Source: Glycomyces artemisiae (GTDB lineage: Bacteria; Actinomycetota; Actinomycetes; Mycobacteriales; Micromonosporaceae). Taken from it: a stretch of DNA of 64,000 bases. Location: the NCBI RefSeq assembly GCF_003002955.1, contig NZ_PVTJ01000003.1, positions 496,001 to 560,000 of the forward strand, read 5' to 3'. The translations under genes were made by a program, and so were the position numbers. The notes below the pieces were generated by a model. It searched no databases and was not told the origin of the DNA. It saw nothing but the letters and a program-made list of their open reading frames with translations. Positions 1-11,819 of this stretch are shown here, one piece after another. Each line of letters opens with the position of its first letter. Within the stretch, counting starts at the first letter, position 1.

Positions 1-939
1 ACGGAGCCGGCGTTCCGCGGGTACGACTGGCAGAACCTGGAGTCCGGGGACGAGACACCGTACCGGTACCTGCGGCTGCGCAACCGGTACGCCGTCTCGG
101 TCGCGGAGTTCAGAATCTTCGGCGACGTCAGCGGGGACCTCGACACCGTGCTGGCGCAGGCCGACGCCGTCGACCTGTCGCAGTACAGCCGGGGTTCGCG
201 GATCCTCTTCCCGCGCGAGGTGGCGGCGGTCCGCGAGGCCGCCGAGGAGCCGGGCGCCGACGAGGACGCGCTCGCGCGGCGGCTCATCGACGCCTGGGGC
301 CTGCTGGACCCCCTGGTGACCGAGGCGCCGGCCGCGCTCGACCCGGCCTGGGTCACCGCGAGCACGGTGAGCTGGGACGGCAGGCTCGATGCTGCCGACA
401 ACGGCTGGCGGATGTTCGACGGGGACACCGGCACCTGGACCGACACCACCACGAAGTCGTGCACCAACACCGTGGTCCCGGACGACGGGACCGCGTTCGA
501 GGTGGTCGGCGTCAGGTACTTCCCGAAGGACGCCGCGGTGAACCGCGCGACGAACATGTCGATCGACGGTTCCAGTGACGGCGGCGCCACCTGGACCGCG
601 TTCGCGAACACCGGGACGCCGGTGCGCGGATGGAACACGATCGACCTGGCCGAACCCGTGGACTTCGTGGCGCTGCGCATCAGCGGCGGCAACGGCTACT
701 GCAATGTGGCCGAACTCCAGTTCATCGTCGCGGTGGTCGACAAGTCCGGCCTTGCCGTCCTCCTGGACGATGCGGACGTGCTGAATGAAGCCGACTGGAC
801 GGCGGAGACCTGGGCCGCCCTGGTCGCCGCGCGGGACGCCGCGGCGGCGGCCTCGGACGATCAGGGCGCCGCGCAGGAGGAGGTGGACGATGCGGCGGCG
901 GCCCTCGCCGACGCGCTCGCGGGCCTGACGGCGGCGTAG
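1..939 (+). CDS. C-terminal part of a secreted F5/8C-FIVAR carbohydrate-active enzyme (5' truncated)
   Basis: The frame is open from the first base, so the gene begins upstream of the window; 312 codons are visible. They contain a short beta-rich segment ending in VAEFRIFGD, a helical FIVAR-like stretch (codons about 45-100), a discoidin/F5/8 type C domain (about 110-243, with DAADNGWRMFDGD and NVAELQFI), and a second FIVAR-like alanine-rich helix at the end. Such tails sit on extracellular glycoside hydrolases and help sugar or wall binding. The catalytic domain is outside the window, so the enzyme class cannot be named. It converges on the xylanase gene, with a strong hairpin between them. 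Confidence 0.8.
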   Translation, partial: TEPAFRGYDWQNLESGDETPYRYLRLRNRYAVSVAEFRIFGDVSGDLDTVLAQADAVDLSQYSRGSRILFPREVAAVREAAEEPGADEDALARRLIDAWGLLDPLVTEAPAALDPAWVTASTVSWDGRLDAADNGWRMFDGDTGTWTDTTTKSCTNTVVPDDGTAFEVVGVRYFPKDAAVNRATNMSIDGSSDGGATWTAFANTGTPVRGWNTIDLAEPVDFVALRISGGNGYCNVAELQFIVAVVDKSGLAVLLDDADVLNEADWTAETWAALVAARDAAAAASDDQGAAQEEVDDAAAALADALAGLTAA

Positions 940-965
940 CGTCCGAGCAGGCATCACCGCGCACA

Positions 966-1000
966 CGATCGCCCGGGTCCCTTTGGGGCCCGGGCGATCG
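966..1000. terminator. Bidirectional hairpin terminator between convergent genes
   Basis: Arms 966-981 and 985-1000 pair over 16 bp, with one G-T wobble and a TTT loop. It sits between the stop at 939 and the xylanase stop at 1021. There is no T-tract, as usual in this lineage. Confidence 0.8.
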
Positions 1001-1018
1001 CTTCCCTCATCTATCTGC

Positions 1019-2606
<1,588 letters not shown>

Positions 2607-2650
2607 GGGCCGCTCAGGGTGGCCGGGCCGACTTCGTTGACATCGATCTA

Positions 2651-2721
2651 TTTACATATCACGAAGTCGCTGGCTATCCTGTGTGCACCGTCAACGTTCG
2701 GAGCCGACTTCGAAGCTTTCG
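2651..2721 (+). promoter_or_regulatory. Candidate promoter and operator of the GH62 gene
   Basis: A possible -35 TTTACA (2651-2656) and -10 TATCCT (2675-2680) are 18 bp apart. The inverted repeat CGAAGCTTTCG (2711-2721) lies just downstream, in the position expected for repression by the adjacent LacI protein. The 328-bp gap between the two enzyme genes otherwise holds only the xylanase promoter. Confidence 0.45.
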
Positions 2722-2747
2722 AGTTCCGTTGCGGTTGTTAACGATAA

Positions 2748-4280
<1,533 letters not shown>

Positions 4281-4286
4281 GAATCG

Positions 4287-4316
4287 GCGGCCGGGGCCTC
4301 GCGAGGTCCCGGCCGC
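4287..4316. terminator. Hairpin between convergent GH62 and LacI genes
   Basis: GCGGCCGGG (4287-4295) pairs with CCCGGCCGC (4308-4316), and the interior CCTCG/CGAGG extends the stem to about 15 bp with one wobble. Confidence 0.7.
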
Positions 4317-4325
4317 TCGAAGCAC

Positions 4326-5342
4326 TCAAACGGAGACAGGGCCGGTCGAGTCGCGAACGGTCAGGGTCGTCGCGAGTTGCAGGTGCCGGGACGCGGGCCG
4401 CACGCCCCGGGCCATGCCGAGCACGGTCTCCACGGCCATGCGGCCCATGCCAGCGAGCGGCTGCTCCACCGACGTGAGCCCGGGCGTGGCCCATTCGGCG
4501 AGCGGGGTGCCGTCGAACCCGGTGACCGACAGGTCGCGGGGCACGTCGACGCCCCGCTCCCTCGCCGCGGCGAGCACGCCGATGGCGATCTCGTCGTTCC
4601 CCGCGACGACGGCGGTCGGCGGCCGGTCGAGCGCGAGCAGGCGGCGGCCGTGCCGGAACCCGGCCTCGACGGTGAACGCGTCGTGGCAGATCAGCGCCGG
4701 GTCCGCCACGAGGTTCGCGGCGTCGAGCGCGGCCCGGTACCCCTGGAACCGCTCCGCGGACGGCGCCGAGTGCAGCGGCCCGCCGACCCACGCGATGTCG
4801 GTGTGCCCGAAGCGGATCACGTGCTCGGTCACGGTGCGGCCCCCGGCCCAGTTCGCGGAGCCGATGGTGACCGCGCGGGGATCGGCGATCCCGAGCGGGT
4901 CGATGGCGACGACCGGCAGCCCCTGATCGCGCGCCGCGGCGAGCACCGCTCCGGGGAGCGGCACGGCGAGCTCGATGAGCCCGACCGCCCCGGCCGCCCG
5001 CTGCTCGGCCACCCACACCTCCGCGGGCGCGCCCGGAGGCAGGCTGAGCCGCAGGTCCGCCTCCAGTTCCGTTGCGGCGGCGAGCATCTCCTGCATGAGG
5101 GTGCCCGCATACGGAGACGCCAGGAAGTCGAGCACGACGGTCAGCGCCTGCCGCCCTCCCCGGTCGCGCCGCGGCGCGGCCCGGTAGCCGGTCTCGGCGA
5201 CCACGGAGAGCACGCGTTCGCGCGTCGCAGCGGAGACATCGGAACGACTATTGAGGACCTTCGAAACGGTCGACGGCGAGACGCCGGCCCTCGCCGCAAC
5301 GTCGTTCAGGGTGACCTTCCCGCGACGGGACTGCCGATTCAT
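4326..5342 (-). CDS. LacI-family repressor, probable regulator of the xylan genes
   Basis: A 338-residue sugar-responsive DNA-binding protein. The start at 5342 has a GAGGGAG site; the frame extends to 5402, but that region contains the operators. The N-terminal helix-turn-helix (TLNDVAARAGVSPSTVSKVLN) is followed by the hinge and a periplasmic-binding-like effector domain from about residue 60, with the family signatures VVAGNDEIAIGVL and DLSVTGFDGTPLA. Two near-perfect TCGAA/TTCGA palindromes lie in its own leader, and related sites lie at the xylanase and GH62 promoters. I infer autoregulation and control of both enzymes, with a xylo- or arabino-oligosaccharide as effector. Confidence 0.88.
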   Translation of the reverse strand: MNRQSRRGKVTLNDVAARAGVSPSTVSKVLNSRSDVSAATRERVLSVVAETGYRAAPRRDRGGRQALTVVLDFLASPYAGTLMQEMLAAATELEADLRLSLPPGAPAEVWVAEQRAAGAVGLIELAVPLPGAVLAAARDQGLPVVAIDPLGIADPRAVTIGSANWAGGRTVTEHVIRFGHTDIAWVGGPLHSAPSAERFQGYRAALDAANLVADPALICHDAFTVEAGFRHGRRLLALDRPPTAVVAGNDEIAIGVLAAARERGVDVPRDLSVTGFDGTPLAEWATPGLTSVEQPLAGMGRMAVETVLGMARGVRPASRHLQLATTLTVRDSTGPVSV

Positions 5343-5358
5343 GAGCACTCCCTCACGT

Positions 5359-5393
5359 TCGAAACGTTTCGAGCTTAACATCGAAACTTTCGA
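5359..5393. promoter_or_regulatory. Tandem autoregulatory LacI operators
   Basis: TCGAAACGTTTCGA (5359-5372) is a perfect 14-bp palindrome. TCGAAACTTTCGA (5381-5393) is a 13-bp palindrome around a central C. They sit 17-51 bp upstream of the LacI start codon. Confidence 0.75.
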
Positions 5394-5447
5394 ACGGAAC
5401 ACACGCCTCTTGCCGAAGCCTCGGCCGATGGTGGCGCTCCCCGGGGA

Positions 5448-6080
5448 CTACTTGCGGCCGTAAAGAGTGAGGAATGCGTCCACCGCGGCGGCGGCGACCT
5501 CGCGCATCTCCTTGACCGGGAGGCGGCGGGTGCCCCAGCGGGCGCGGGCTTCGAGGGGGCCGGTGAGGAGGGCGCTCAGGTGCTCGACGGCGGCGTCGGG
5601 GTCGGTGACGCCGAGACGGCCCGCGAGCGCGAGGCGGGCGAGGCGGTCGGCGAGGGCGCGCTGGACGCGCTCGGCGGCCCGGACCTGGACGATCTCCAGG
5701 AGGTCGGGCAGGTGCGCGAGCTCGGCGTAGAGGAGGCGGCGCAGCGCCCAGGAGTCCTCGTCGCAGTAGCACTGGATGAGGCGCAGGCCGACGTCTTCGA
5801 GGACCGGGCGCAGGTCGCCGCCGGTGTCGACGAGGCGTTCGACGGCGGCGAGGTTCTTGGCGGTGGCCTGCTCGGCACTGGCGGCGATGGCCTCGCGCAG
5901 CAGGGTCTCCTTGTCGCCGAAGTGGTTGTAGACGGTGGCCTTGGCGACCCCGGCGGCCGCGGCGACCTCGTCGACGCCCGCCTGGGCGTAGCCGCGGGCC
6001 GCGAACTCCGCGAACGCCGCCGCGAGGATCGCCTGCCGCTTGTCCATCCGCCCCCGCGGGGCCTTCGTCGCCGCACCCAT
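5448..6080 (-). CDS. TetR-family regulator of the adjacent MFS exporter
   Basis: A 210-residue repressor starting at 6080 (an upstream ATG at 6134 is possible). The N-terminal helix-turn-helix reads GVDEVAAAAGVAKATVYNHFGDKETLL; the C-terminal helical ligand-binding half ends near YGRK. It is divergent from the MFS/SDR operon, and the perfect palindrome TAGACTCATGAGTCTA lies between them. By analogy with other TetR/exporter pairs it should repress export genes until a toxic ligand binds; the ligand is unknown. Confidence 0.85.
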   Translation of the reverse strand: MGAATKAPRGRMDKRQAILAAAFAEFAARGYAQAGVDEVAAAAGVAKATVYNHFGDKETLLREAIAASAEQATAKNLAAVERLVDTGGDLRPVLEDVGLRLIQCYCDEDSWALRRLLYAELAHLPDLLEIVQVRAAERVQRALADRLARLALAGRLGVTDPDAAVEHLSALLTGPLEARARWGTRRLPVKEMREVAAAAVDAFLTLYGRK

Positions 6081-6170
6081 CGGGCCAGCGTAGCCGAGGA
6101 GACCGGTTCTGGACTCACGGGTCCGGTTTCGCATCCCCGCGAGTATGCAATACTTCCGAGGTCATGTTTT

Positions 6171-6186
6171 TAGACTCATGAGTCTA
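6171..6186. promoter_or_regulatory. TetR operator
   Basis: TAGACTCATGAGTCTA is a perfect 16-bp palindrome between the divergent TetR and MFS genes, about 20 bp upstream of the preferred TTG start of the transporter. Confidence 0.75.
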
Positions 6187-6204
6187 GTTCTGAACGGAGC
6201 CGTC

Positions 6205-7623
6205 TTGTCCTCGAATGAAAGCGACCGCCTCGACGCGGCGCTGCTGCGCCAGGTCGGGGTGATCCTCCTCGGCGGCGTGCTCGGCCTGCTGAGCAGCACG
6301 ATGGTCGCGGTGGGCCTGGACCTGCTGGCGGCCGAGTTCGACGCCTCGCTGGCCGTCATGGGCTGGGCGTCGACCGGGTTCCTCCTTGCCGTCACCGTCG
6401 CCATCCCCTTCACCACCTGGGCCGTCGACCGCTTCGGCGGGCGCCGCATGTGGCTCGCCGGGCTCGTCCTGTTCGCCGCGGCCTCCCTCGGCGCCGGGCT
6501 CGCCTGGGACGCGGGCAGTCTCATCGCCTTCCGCGTCGTCCAGGGCTTCGGCGCGGGCATCCTCGACCCGCTCGTGCTCATCCTGCTCGCGCGCGCCGCG
6601 GGCCCGGCCCGCGCGGGGCGGGTCATGGGCCTGATGGGCGTCGTCCTGTCGCTCGGGCCCGTCGTCGGCCCGGTCTTCGGCGGCGCCGTCCTGGAGCGCC
6701 TCGACTGGCCGTGGATGTTCCACCTGGGCATCGCCATCGCGGCCGTCGTCTTCGCGCTGTCCCTGCGCGTGCTCCCCGCCGACCCGCCCCGCGACGCGGC
6801 CCGGGCGCTCCCCCGCCTCGACGTCATCGGCCTCGCGCTCATCGGGCCCGGCGTCGCGGCCCTGGTCCTCGCGGCGTCCCAGGCCGCCGAGCACCATGCG
6901 TTCATCGCCTGGCAGACGCTCCTCCCGCTCGCCGCGGGTGCGGTCCTCCTCGCCCTCTATGCGGTCCGGGCCCTGCGACCCGGCGCCGAGCCGCTCATCG
7001 ACCTGCGGCTGTTCGCCAGCCGCGGCTTCAGCGGCAGCGTCGCCATCATGGGCATGACCGGCGTCGTCATGTACGCGAGCCTCGTCGGCCTGCCGCTGTA
7101 CTACCAGGACGTGCACGCCTCCGGGGTGCTCACCGCCGGGCTCCTCGTGGCGCCCTTCGGCATCGGCGGCACCATCTCGATGCCGCTCGCGGGCTGGATC
7201 TCCGACCGCATCGGCAGCCGCAGCCTCGCCCGCGCCGGGGCCGTCGTGCTTCTGGCGTGCGCGCTGGCCCTGACACGGCTCGACGCAGACACGCCCATCG
7301 CGTGGCCCGTCGCGGCGGCCCTCGTCATGGGCCTCGCCAGCGGCTTCGTCAGCGCCCCGGTCATGGGCTCGCTGTACCGGACCCTGCCCGCATCGCAAGT
7401 GGCCCAAGGCAGCTCGGTCCTCTACACGCTCAACCAGCTCGGCGGCTCCATCGGCATCGCCGTCGTCGCCCTCATCTTGGAGACCGCCGCCGACCCCGTG
7501 CGCGGCTTCCAGGGCATGTACTGGTTCCTCACCGCGACCCTCGCGACGGTCCTCGCCGCCACGTGGCTCCTCCCCGGCCGCACCGACATCCCCGCACCCG
7601 AGACCGCAAGGAGCGCAGCATGA
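6205..7623 (+). CDS. MFS drug exporter (DHA2/EmrB-QacA type)
   Basis: A 472-residue proton-driven exporter in the cytoplasmic membrane. Hydrophobic segments are consistent with the 14-helix DHA2 family; the first is VGVILLGGVLGLLSSTMVAVGLDLLA. The loop WAVDRFGGRRM matches the conserved motif A. I chose TTG at 6205 because GGAG lies 5 bp upstream; ATG at 6178 falls inside the operator palindrome and ATG at 6145 has no ribosome site. It overlaps the SDR gene by ATGA, so the two are probably translationally coupled. The substrate is unknown. Confidence 0.85.
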   Translation: MSSNESDRLDAALLRQVGVILLGGVLGLLSSTMVAVGLDLLAAEFDASLAVMGWASTGFLLAVTVAIPFTTWAVDRFGGRRMWLAGLVLFAAASLGAGLAWDAGSLIAFRVVQGFGAGILDPLVLILLARAAGPARAGRVMGLMGVVLSLGPVVGPVFGGAVLERLDWPWMFHLGIAIAAVVFALSLRVLPADPPRDAARALPRLDVIGLALIGPGVAALVLAASQAAEHHAFIAWQTLLPLAAGAVLLALYAVRALRPGAEPLIDLRLFASRGFSGSVAIMGMTGVVMYASLVGLPLYYQDVHASGVLTAGLLVAPFGIGGTISMPLAGWISDRIGSRSLARAGAVVLLACALALTRLDADTPIAWPVAAALVMGLASGFVSAPVMGSLYRTLPASQVAQGSSVLYTLNQLGGSIGIAVVALILETAADPVRGFQGMYWFLTATLATVLAATWLLPGRTDIPAPETARSAA

Positions 7624-8423
7624 AGCACCTCGTCATCACCGGAGGCACCGACGGCATCGGCGCCGCCCTGGCCCGACAGCGGCTCGCACTGGGCGACGCG
7701 GTCACCGTGATCGGCCGCGACGAGGCCAAAGGCGCGGCGCTCGCCGCCCTCGGCGCGCGCTTCATCCCCGCCGACCTCAGCCTGGTGGCGGAGCACCTCC
7801 GCGTGACCGACCTGCTCGCGTCCCGCCCGATCGACGCGCTCGTCTTGTGCGCCAGGTACTTCCGCTCGCACCGGCACGAGACGCCCGACGGCTTCGAGGC
7901 GTGCTTCGCGCTCGAATACCTCAGCCGCTTCCAGCTGAGCCACGGTCTGCTCGACGCTTTGGAGGCCGCGCCCGCTCCGGTCGTCGTGAACGTCTCCGGG
8001 CCCGGCGCACCCAAGCCCGAGATCCGCTGGGACGACCTCGCCTTCCGCCGCGGCTACTCGGGCATGGAGGCCCAGTTCCACGCCGGGCGCGCCAACGACC
8101 TCCTCGGCCTCGCCTTCGCCGCCGAGCACCCCGCCGCCCGCACCCGCTACACCCTGGTCAACCCCGGCGGCGTCGCCTCCAGCTTCGCGGGCGAATACGA
8201 CCCCGCCACCGCCGCCATGGTCGAGCACATGAAACGCACCGCCCGCCCGGTCACCGCCGCCGTGCCACCGCTGTCGGCACTCATCGACGACCCGCCCGCC
8301 GAACCCCTGACCGCCTGGGCGAACGGCCGCCCCGTCGATCCTCGCACCACGCCCCGCGACGACGAGGAGGCCGCCCGCCTCCACCGCCTCACCGAGCGGC
8401 TCCTGCGCGCCGCGGTCGAGTAG
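7620..8423 (+). CDS. SDR-family NAD(P)-dependent oxidoreductase with altered catalytic motif
   Basis: A 267-residue Rossmann protein with the cofactor motif TGGTDGIG (residues 7-14) and a preserved Ser126 in VNVSG. Where the family carries Tyr-x3-Lys, this protein has Phe153-x3-Arg157 (FHAGR), so classical SDR catalysis is doubtful. The C-terminal half follows the retinol-dehydrogenase-like pattern (NPGGVASSFA). It is co-transcribed with the MFS exporter through a 4-bp overlap and an AAGGAG site, and may modify the exported compound or act as a sensor. Confidence 0.8.
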   Translation: MKHLVITGGTDGIGAALARQRLALGDAVTVIGRDEAKGAALAALGARFIPADLSLVAEHLRVTDLLASRPIDALVLCARYFRSHRHETPDGFEACFALEYLSRFQLSHGLLDALEAAPAPVVVNVSGPGAPKPEIRWDDLAFRRGYSGMEAQFHAGRANDLLGLAFAAEHPAARTRYTLVNPGGVASSFAGEYDPATAAMVEHMKRTARPVTAAVPPLSALIDDPPAEPLTAWANGRPVDPRTTPRDDEEAARLHRLTERLLRAAVE

Positions 8424-8453
8424 TCGGGGGTGCTCAGTGGACCGAGGCGGCGC

Positions 8454-9431
8454 TCAGCGGGTGCGGGGCGGGGCGGTTGACTCGCGCCACACGACTTTCT
8501 GGAGGCCGGTCTCACGTTCGGGGGCACCTTCGCCGCGGACCGCGGCGACGAGGCGGCGCATCGAGTAGGCGCCGAGGCGCCGCCGGTCCTGGAACACCGT
8601 GGTCAGGGACGGGATGAAGAGGGCGCTCAGCGGTGCGTCGTCCCAGCCGGTCACGCTCACGTCGCCGGGGACGGACCAGCCGCGCTCGACCGCGCCGCGG
8701 ACCGCGCCCGCCGCGAGGGTGTCGTTCGCGGCGATGATCGCGAGCGGCGGGGCGTCGCCGGGCAGCGCGAGCACGCATTCCTTTGCGGCCGTGCCGTTCC
8801 AGTCGGTCGCCGCGACGCCGAGGGACTCCAGCCCGAGCCGGTCGACCGTCGCGAGGTAGGCGTCGCGGCGCGCGACCGCCGAAGGGTAGCTGGCGGGTCC
8901 CGCGAGGTGGAGGAAGCGCCGGTGGCCGAGTCCGGCGAGGCGCTCCATCATCTCCACCACCGGCTGCGCGTCGCTGAACGCACCGGTGGCGTGCATTTCC
9001 GCGTCGAACTCGGAGAGGACGAGGAACGCGGTGGCCGGTTCCCCGGCCGCCTCCCGGGGCGCGGGCACCGGGGAGAACGAGAGGACCCCTTCGTACTCGG
9101 AGGAGTCGAGGAGCGCGTCGATCCCGTCGTCAGGGAGGCTGACGATCTCGACGGCGTACCCGGCGTCGCGTGCGGTGCTCACGGCGCCTTCCAGGACGTG
9201 GGCGAGGTTCAGACCGGTGTAAGGGATGACGACCGCGAGCCGCCCGGTGCGGTGGGTGCGCATGGAGCGGGCGGCGAGGTTGGGGCGGTAGCCGAGCTCG
9301 GCGGCGGCCTGGAGGACCCGCTCCCGGGTCGCGGACGAGATGCCGCTGCGCCCGGTGAACACGAGCGAGACGGTCGTCTGCGAGACCCCCGCGAGCCGTG
9401 CGACGTCGTGGCCGGTCGGCCGTTTCGCCAT
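8454..9431 (-). CDS. LacI-family regulator of the Gfo/Idh/MocA operon
   Basis: A 325-residue repressor. ATG at 9431 is preferred because GGAGG lies 8 bp upstream; ATG at 9446 is the alternative. The helix-turn-helix TGHDVARLAGVSQTTVSLVF is followed by a periplasmic-binding-like domain with LAIIAANDTLAAGAV and DVSVTGWDDAPLS. It is divergent from two sugar-type dehydrogenases, with a 9-bp-arm inverted repeat between, so it likely controls them and itself. The effector is probably the polyol or sugar they oxidise. Confidence 0.85.
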   Translation of the reverse strand: MAKRPTGHDVARLAGVSQTTVSLVFTGRSGISSATRERVLQAAAELGYRPNLAARSMRTHRTGRLAVVIPYTGLNLAHVLEGAVSTARDAGYAVEIVSLPDDGIDALLDSSEYEGVLSFSPVPAPREAAGEPATAFLVLSEFDAEMHATGAFSDAQPVVEMMERLAGLGHRRFLHLAGPASYPSAVARRDAYLATVDRLGLESLGVAATDWNGTAAKECVLALPGDAPPLAIIAANDTLAAGAVRGAVERGWSVPGDVSVTGWDDAPLSALFIPSLTTVFQDRRRLGAYSMRRLVAAVRGEGAPERETGLQKVVWRESTAPPRTR

Positions 9432-9501
9432 GCCTGCGTCCTCCATCGTGAGAATTCCACGCGACGATCTTGACCCCGCGGGTTGGGCGTGCCCATACTA
9501 C

Positions 9502-9528
9502 CTACTACGTTTTAGTAATACGTAGTAG
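9502..9528. promoter_or_regulatory. Operator between LacI and Gfo/Idh/MocA genes
   Basis: CTACTACGT (9502-9510) and ACGTAGTAG (9520-9528) are perfect 9-bp inverted arms separated by nine AT-rich bases. Confidence 0.65.
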
Positions 9529-9543
9529 ACGACATGAGGGACC

Positions 9544-10671
9544 ATGCTCAGAGTAGGAATCATCGGCACCGGCGGGATCGCGGGGGCGCACGTCGGCGGG
9601 TACCGCGAGTTCCCCCAGGAGTGCGAGATCGTCGCGCTCGCCGACGCGGTGCCGGGCAAGGCGGCAGAGAAGGCCGCGGAGTTCGGCCTCGCGGGCGCGA
9701 CCGGGTACGACGACCCGCTGGAGATGATCGCCGAGGCGGGCCTCGACCTCGTGAGCATCGCGACGCCGCCGTCCACGCACGCGGCGCTGACTATCGCGGC
9801 GCTGGATGCGGGCGTGAACGTCCTGGTGGAGAAGCCGATGGCGCCGTCGCTTGAGGAGTGCGACGCGATGCTCGCCGCGCAGGAGCGCTCGGGGAAGCTG
9901 CTCTCAGTGGTGGCGCAGAACCGCTTCCGCAACGACCTCGCGACCCTCAAGGACGTCCTCGACTCCGGGCTCCTCGGCTCCGTCTCGCACGTGCGGGTGG
10001 ACTCGGCCTGGTGGCGCGGCCTGCCGTACTACGACCTGTGGTGGCGCGGCACGTGGGAGAAGGAGGGCGGCGGCTGCACGCTCAACCACGCCATCCACCA
10101 CATCGACCTGCTGCTGTGGATGCTGGGCCGCCCCACTGAGATCACCGCGATGCTCGCGAACGCGCAGCACGGCAACAGCGAGGTCGAGGACCTCTCGGTG
10201 GCGGTGCTCCGGTTCGAGCAGGGGCTCGCGCAGCTGACGAGCTCGGTCGTGCACCACGGCGAGGAGCAGGAGATCGTCGTCCAGGGCGAGAAGGCCCGGG
10301 TCTCCCAGCCGTGGAAGGTGATCGCGGAGCGCTCCAACGGCGCCGGGTTCCCCGAGCAGGGCGGCGACCAGGAACTCGTGGCCGCGATCGAAGCGCTCGT
10401 GGCCGGGCGCGAGCCGCTGCGCCACACCGGGCACGCCGGGCAGATCGGCGACCTCCTGGCCGCGATCCGCGAGGGGCGCAGGCCGATCGCGGACGGGCGG
10501 GACGGCCGGGCGGCGATCGAGGTCGTCACCGCGATCTACAAGGCGGGCATCGAGCGGGCGTTCGTGGCCCTGCCGCTCCAGGCCGACGACCCCTACTACC
10601 GGTCCGGCCGGCTCGTGGAGCGCGCCCCGCGCTACCACGAGAAGCAGCGCTCGCTCGCCGAGGCGGGCTGA
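9544..10671 (+). CDS. Gfo/Idh/MocA-family oxidoreductase 1
   Basis: A 375-residue NAD(P)-dependent sugar or inositol-type dehydrogenase. The Rossmann motif GIIGTGGIAGAH opens the protein and the conserved EKP sits near residue 99. The C-terminal domain includes GGGCTLNHAIHHIDLLLWMLG, which supplies the catalytic His region of the family. A GAGGGA site precedes the ATG by 2-3 bases. It heads a two-gene operon with a second member of the same family; the substrate cannot be read from sequence. Confidence 0.87.
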   Translation: MLRVGIIGTGGIAGAHVGGYREFPQECEIVALADAVPGKAAEKAAEFGLAGATGYDDPLEMIAEAGLDLVSIATPPSTHAALTIAALDAGVNVLVEKPMAPSLEECDAMLAAQERSGKLLSVVAQNRFRNDLATLKDVLDSGLLGSVSHVRVDSAWWRGLPYYDLWWRGTWEKEGGGCTLNHAIHHIDLLLWMLGRPTEITAMLANAQHGNSEVEDLSVAVLRFEQGLAQLTSSVVHHGEEQEIVVQGEKARVSQPWKVIAERSNGAGFPEQGGDQELVAAIEALVAGREPLRHTGHAGQIGDLLAAIREGRRPIADGRDGRAAIEVVTAIYKAGIERAFVALPLQADDPYYRSGRLVERAPRYHEKQRSLAEAG

Positions 10672-10724
10672 ACCCCTTCGCGCCCTTGAGCATCCGCGAC
10701 ACCACCGATGAGGAGAACTCCACA

Positions 10725-11786
10725 GTGAACCACCCGTACACCTTCGACCCCCTCCCGCAGCCCGCCGTCGGGCCCGGCGAGTTCGCGTTCGCGGCCGTCG
10801 GCCTCGACCACGGCCACATCTTCGGCATGACGGAGGGCCTCATCGGCGCGGGCGCGACCGTGACGATGGTCTACGACGCCGACCCGGAGAAGGCCGCCGC
10901 GTTCGCGGAGCGGTACCCGACCGCGCGCGTCGCGTCCTCGGAGCAGGAGGTGCTCGACGATCCGGACGTGCGCCTCGTCGCGACGGCGGCGATCCCCTCC
11001 GAGCGGGCCCCGATCGGCCTGCGCGCCATCGAGGCCGGCAAGGACGCGTTCGCCGACAAGGCGCCGATGACCACGTTGGAGCAGCTCAAGGCCGTCCGCG
11101 AGGCGACCGCGCGCACCGGCCGCAAGTACGCGGTCTACTACGGCGAGCGCATCCACAACGAGTCCGCGATCCTCGCCGGGCAGCTCATCGAGCGCGGCGC
11201 GATCGGCCGGGTCGTGCAGGTCGTGTGCTTCGGCCCGCACCGCATCGGCGGCGGGCGGCCGGACTGGTTCTACGACCCCGCGCAGTACGGCGGCATCCTC
11301 TGCGACATCGGCAGCCACAACTTCGAGCAGATGCTCTACTTCACCGGCGCGGCCGACGGGCGCGTGTCGACCGCGACCGTGGCGAACTACGCCCACCCGG
11401 AGACGCCCGGCCTCCAGGACTTCGGCGACGCCCATGTGGTGCTCGACAACGGCGCGACCGGGTACGTGCGGGTCGACTGGTTCACCCCGGACGGCCTCGA
11501 CGTCTTCGGCGACGGGCGCACGCTCCTGCTGGGCACCGACGGGTACATCGAGCTGCGCAAGTACACCGACATCGGCACCGACAACGGCGGCGGCCAGGTC
11601 TTCCTGGTGAACCAGGAGGGCCAGTACCGGTTCAACGCCAACGGCATGACCGGGTTCCCGTACTTCACGCGGCTCGTGCGCGACTGCATCGACCGCACCG
11701 AGACCGCGATGACCCAGGACCACGCGCTCAAGGCCGCCGAACTCAGCCTGCGCGCGCAGGGCGACGCCGTCGTCCTCGCCCCGTAG
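10725..11786 (+). CDS. Gfo/Idh/MocA-family oxidoreductase 2
   Basis: A 353-residue paralogous dehydrogenase. The start is GTG at 10725 with GAGGAG 8-10 bp upstream. The cofactor fold begins at FAFAAVGLDHGHIFGM, a variant of the usual GxGxxG, and the conserved lysine is in FADKAPM. GGILCDIGSHNFEQMLYFTG corresponds to the catalytic region. It lies 53 bp after the first dehydrogenase, probably in one operon, so the two may carry out successive steps (for example oxidation and epimerisation) on one sugar; that is inference. Confidence 0.82.
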   Translation: MNHPYTFDPLPQPAVGPGEFAFAAVGLDHGHIFGMTEGLIGAGATVTMVYDADPEKAAAFAERYPTARVASSEQEVLDDPDVRLVATAAIPSERAPIGLRAIEAGKDAFADKAPMTTLEQLKAVREATARTGRKYAVYYGERIHNESAILAGQLIERGAIGRVVQVVCFGPHRIGGGRPDWFYDPAQYGGILCDIGSHNFEQMLYFTGAADGRVSTATVANYAHPETPGLQDFGDAHVVLDNGATGYVRVDWFTPDGLDVFGDGRTLLLGTDGYIELRKYTDIGTDNGGGQVFLVNQEGQYRFNANGMTGFPYFTRLVRDCIDRTETAMTQDHALKAAELSLRAQGDAVVLAP

Positions 11787-11819
11787 CACCGGGGACGGGT
11801 CGACGGCGCCGCCCGCGGC

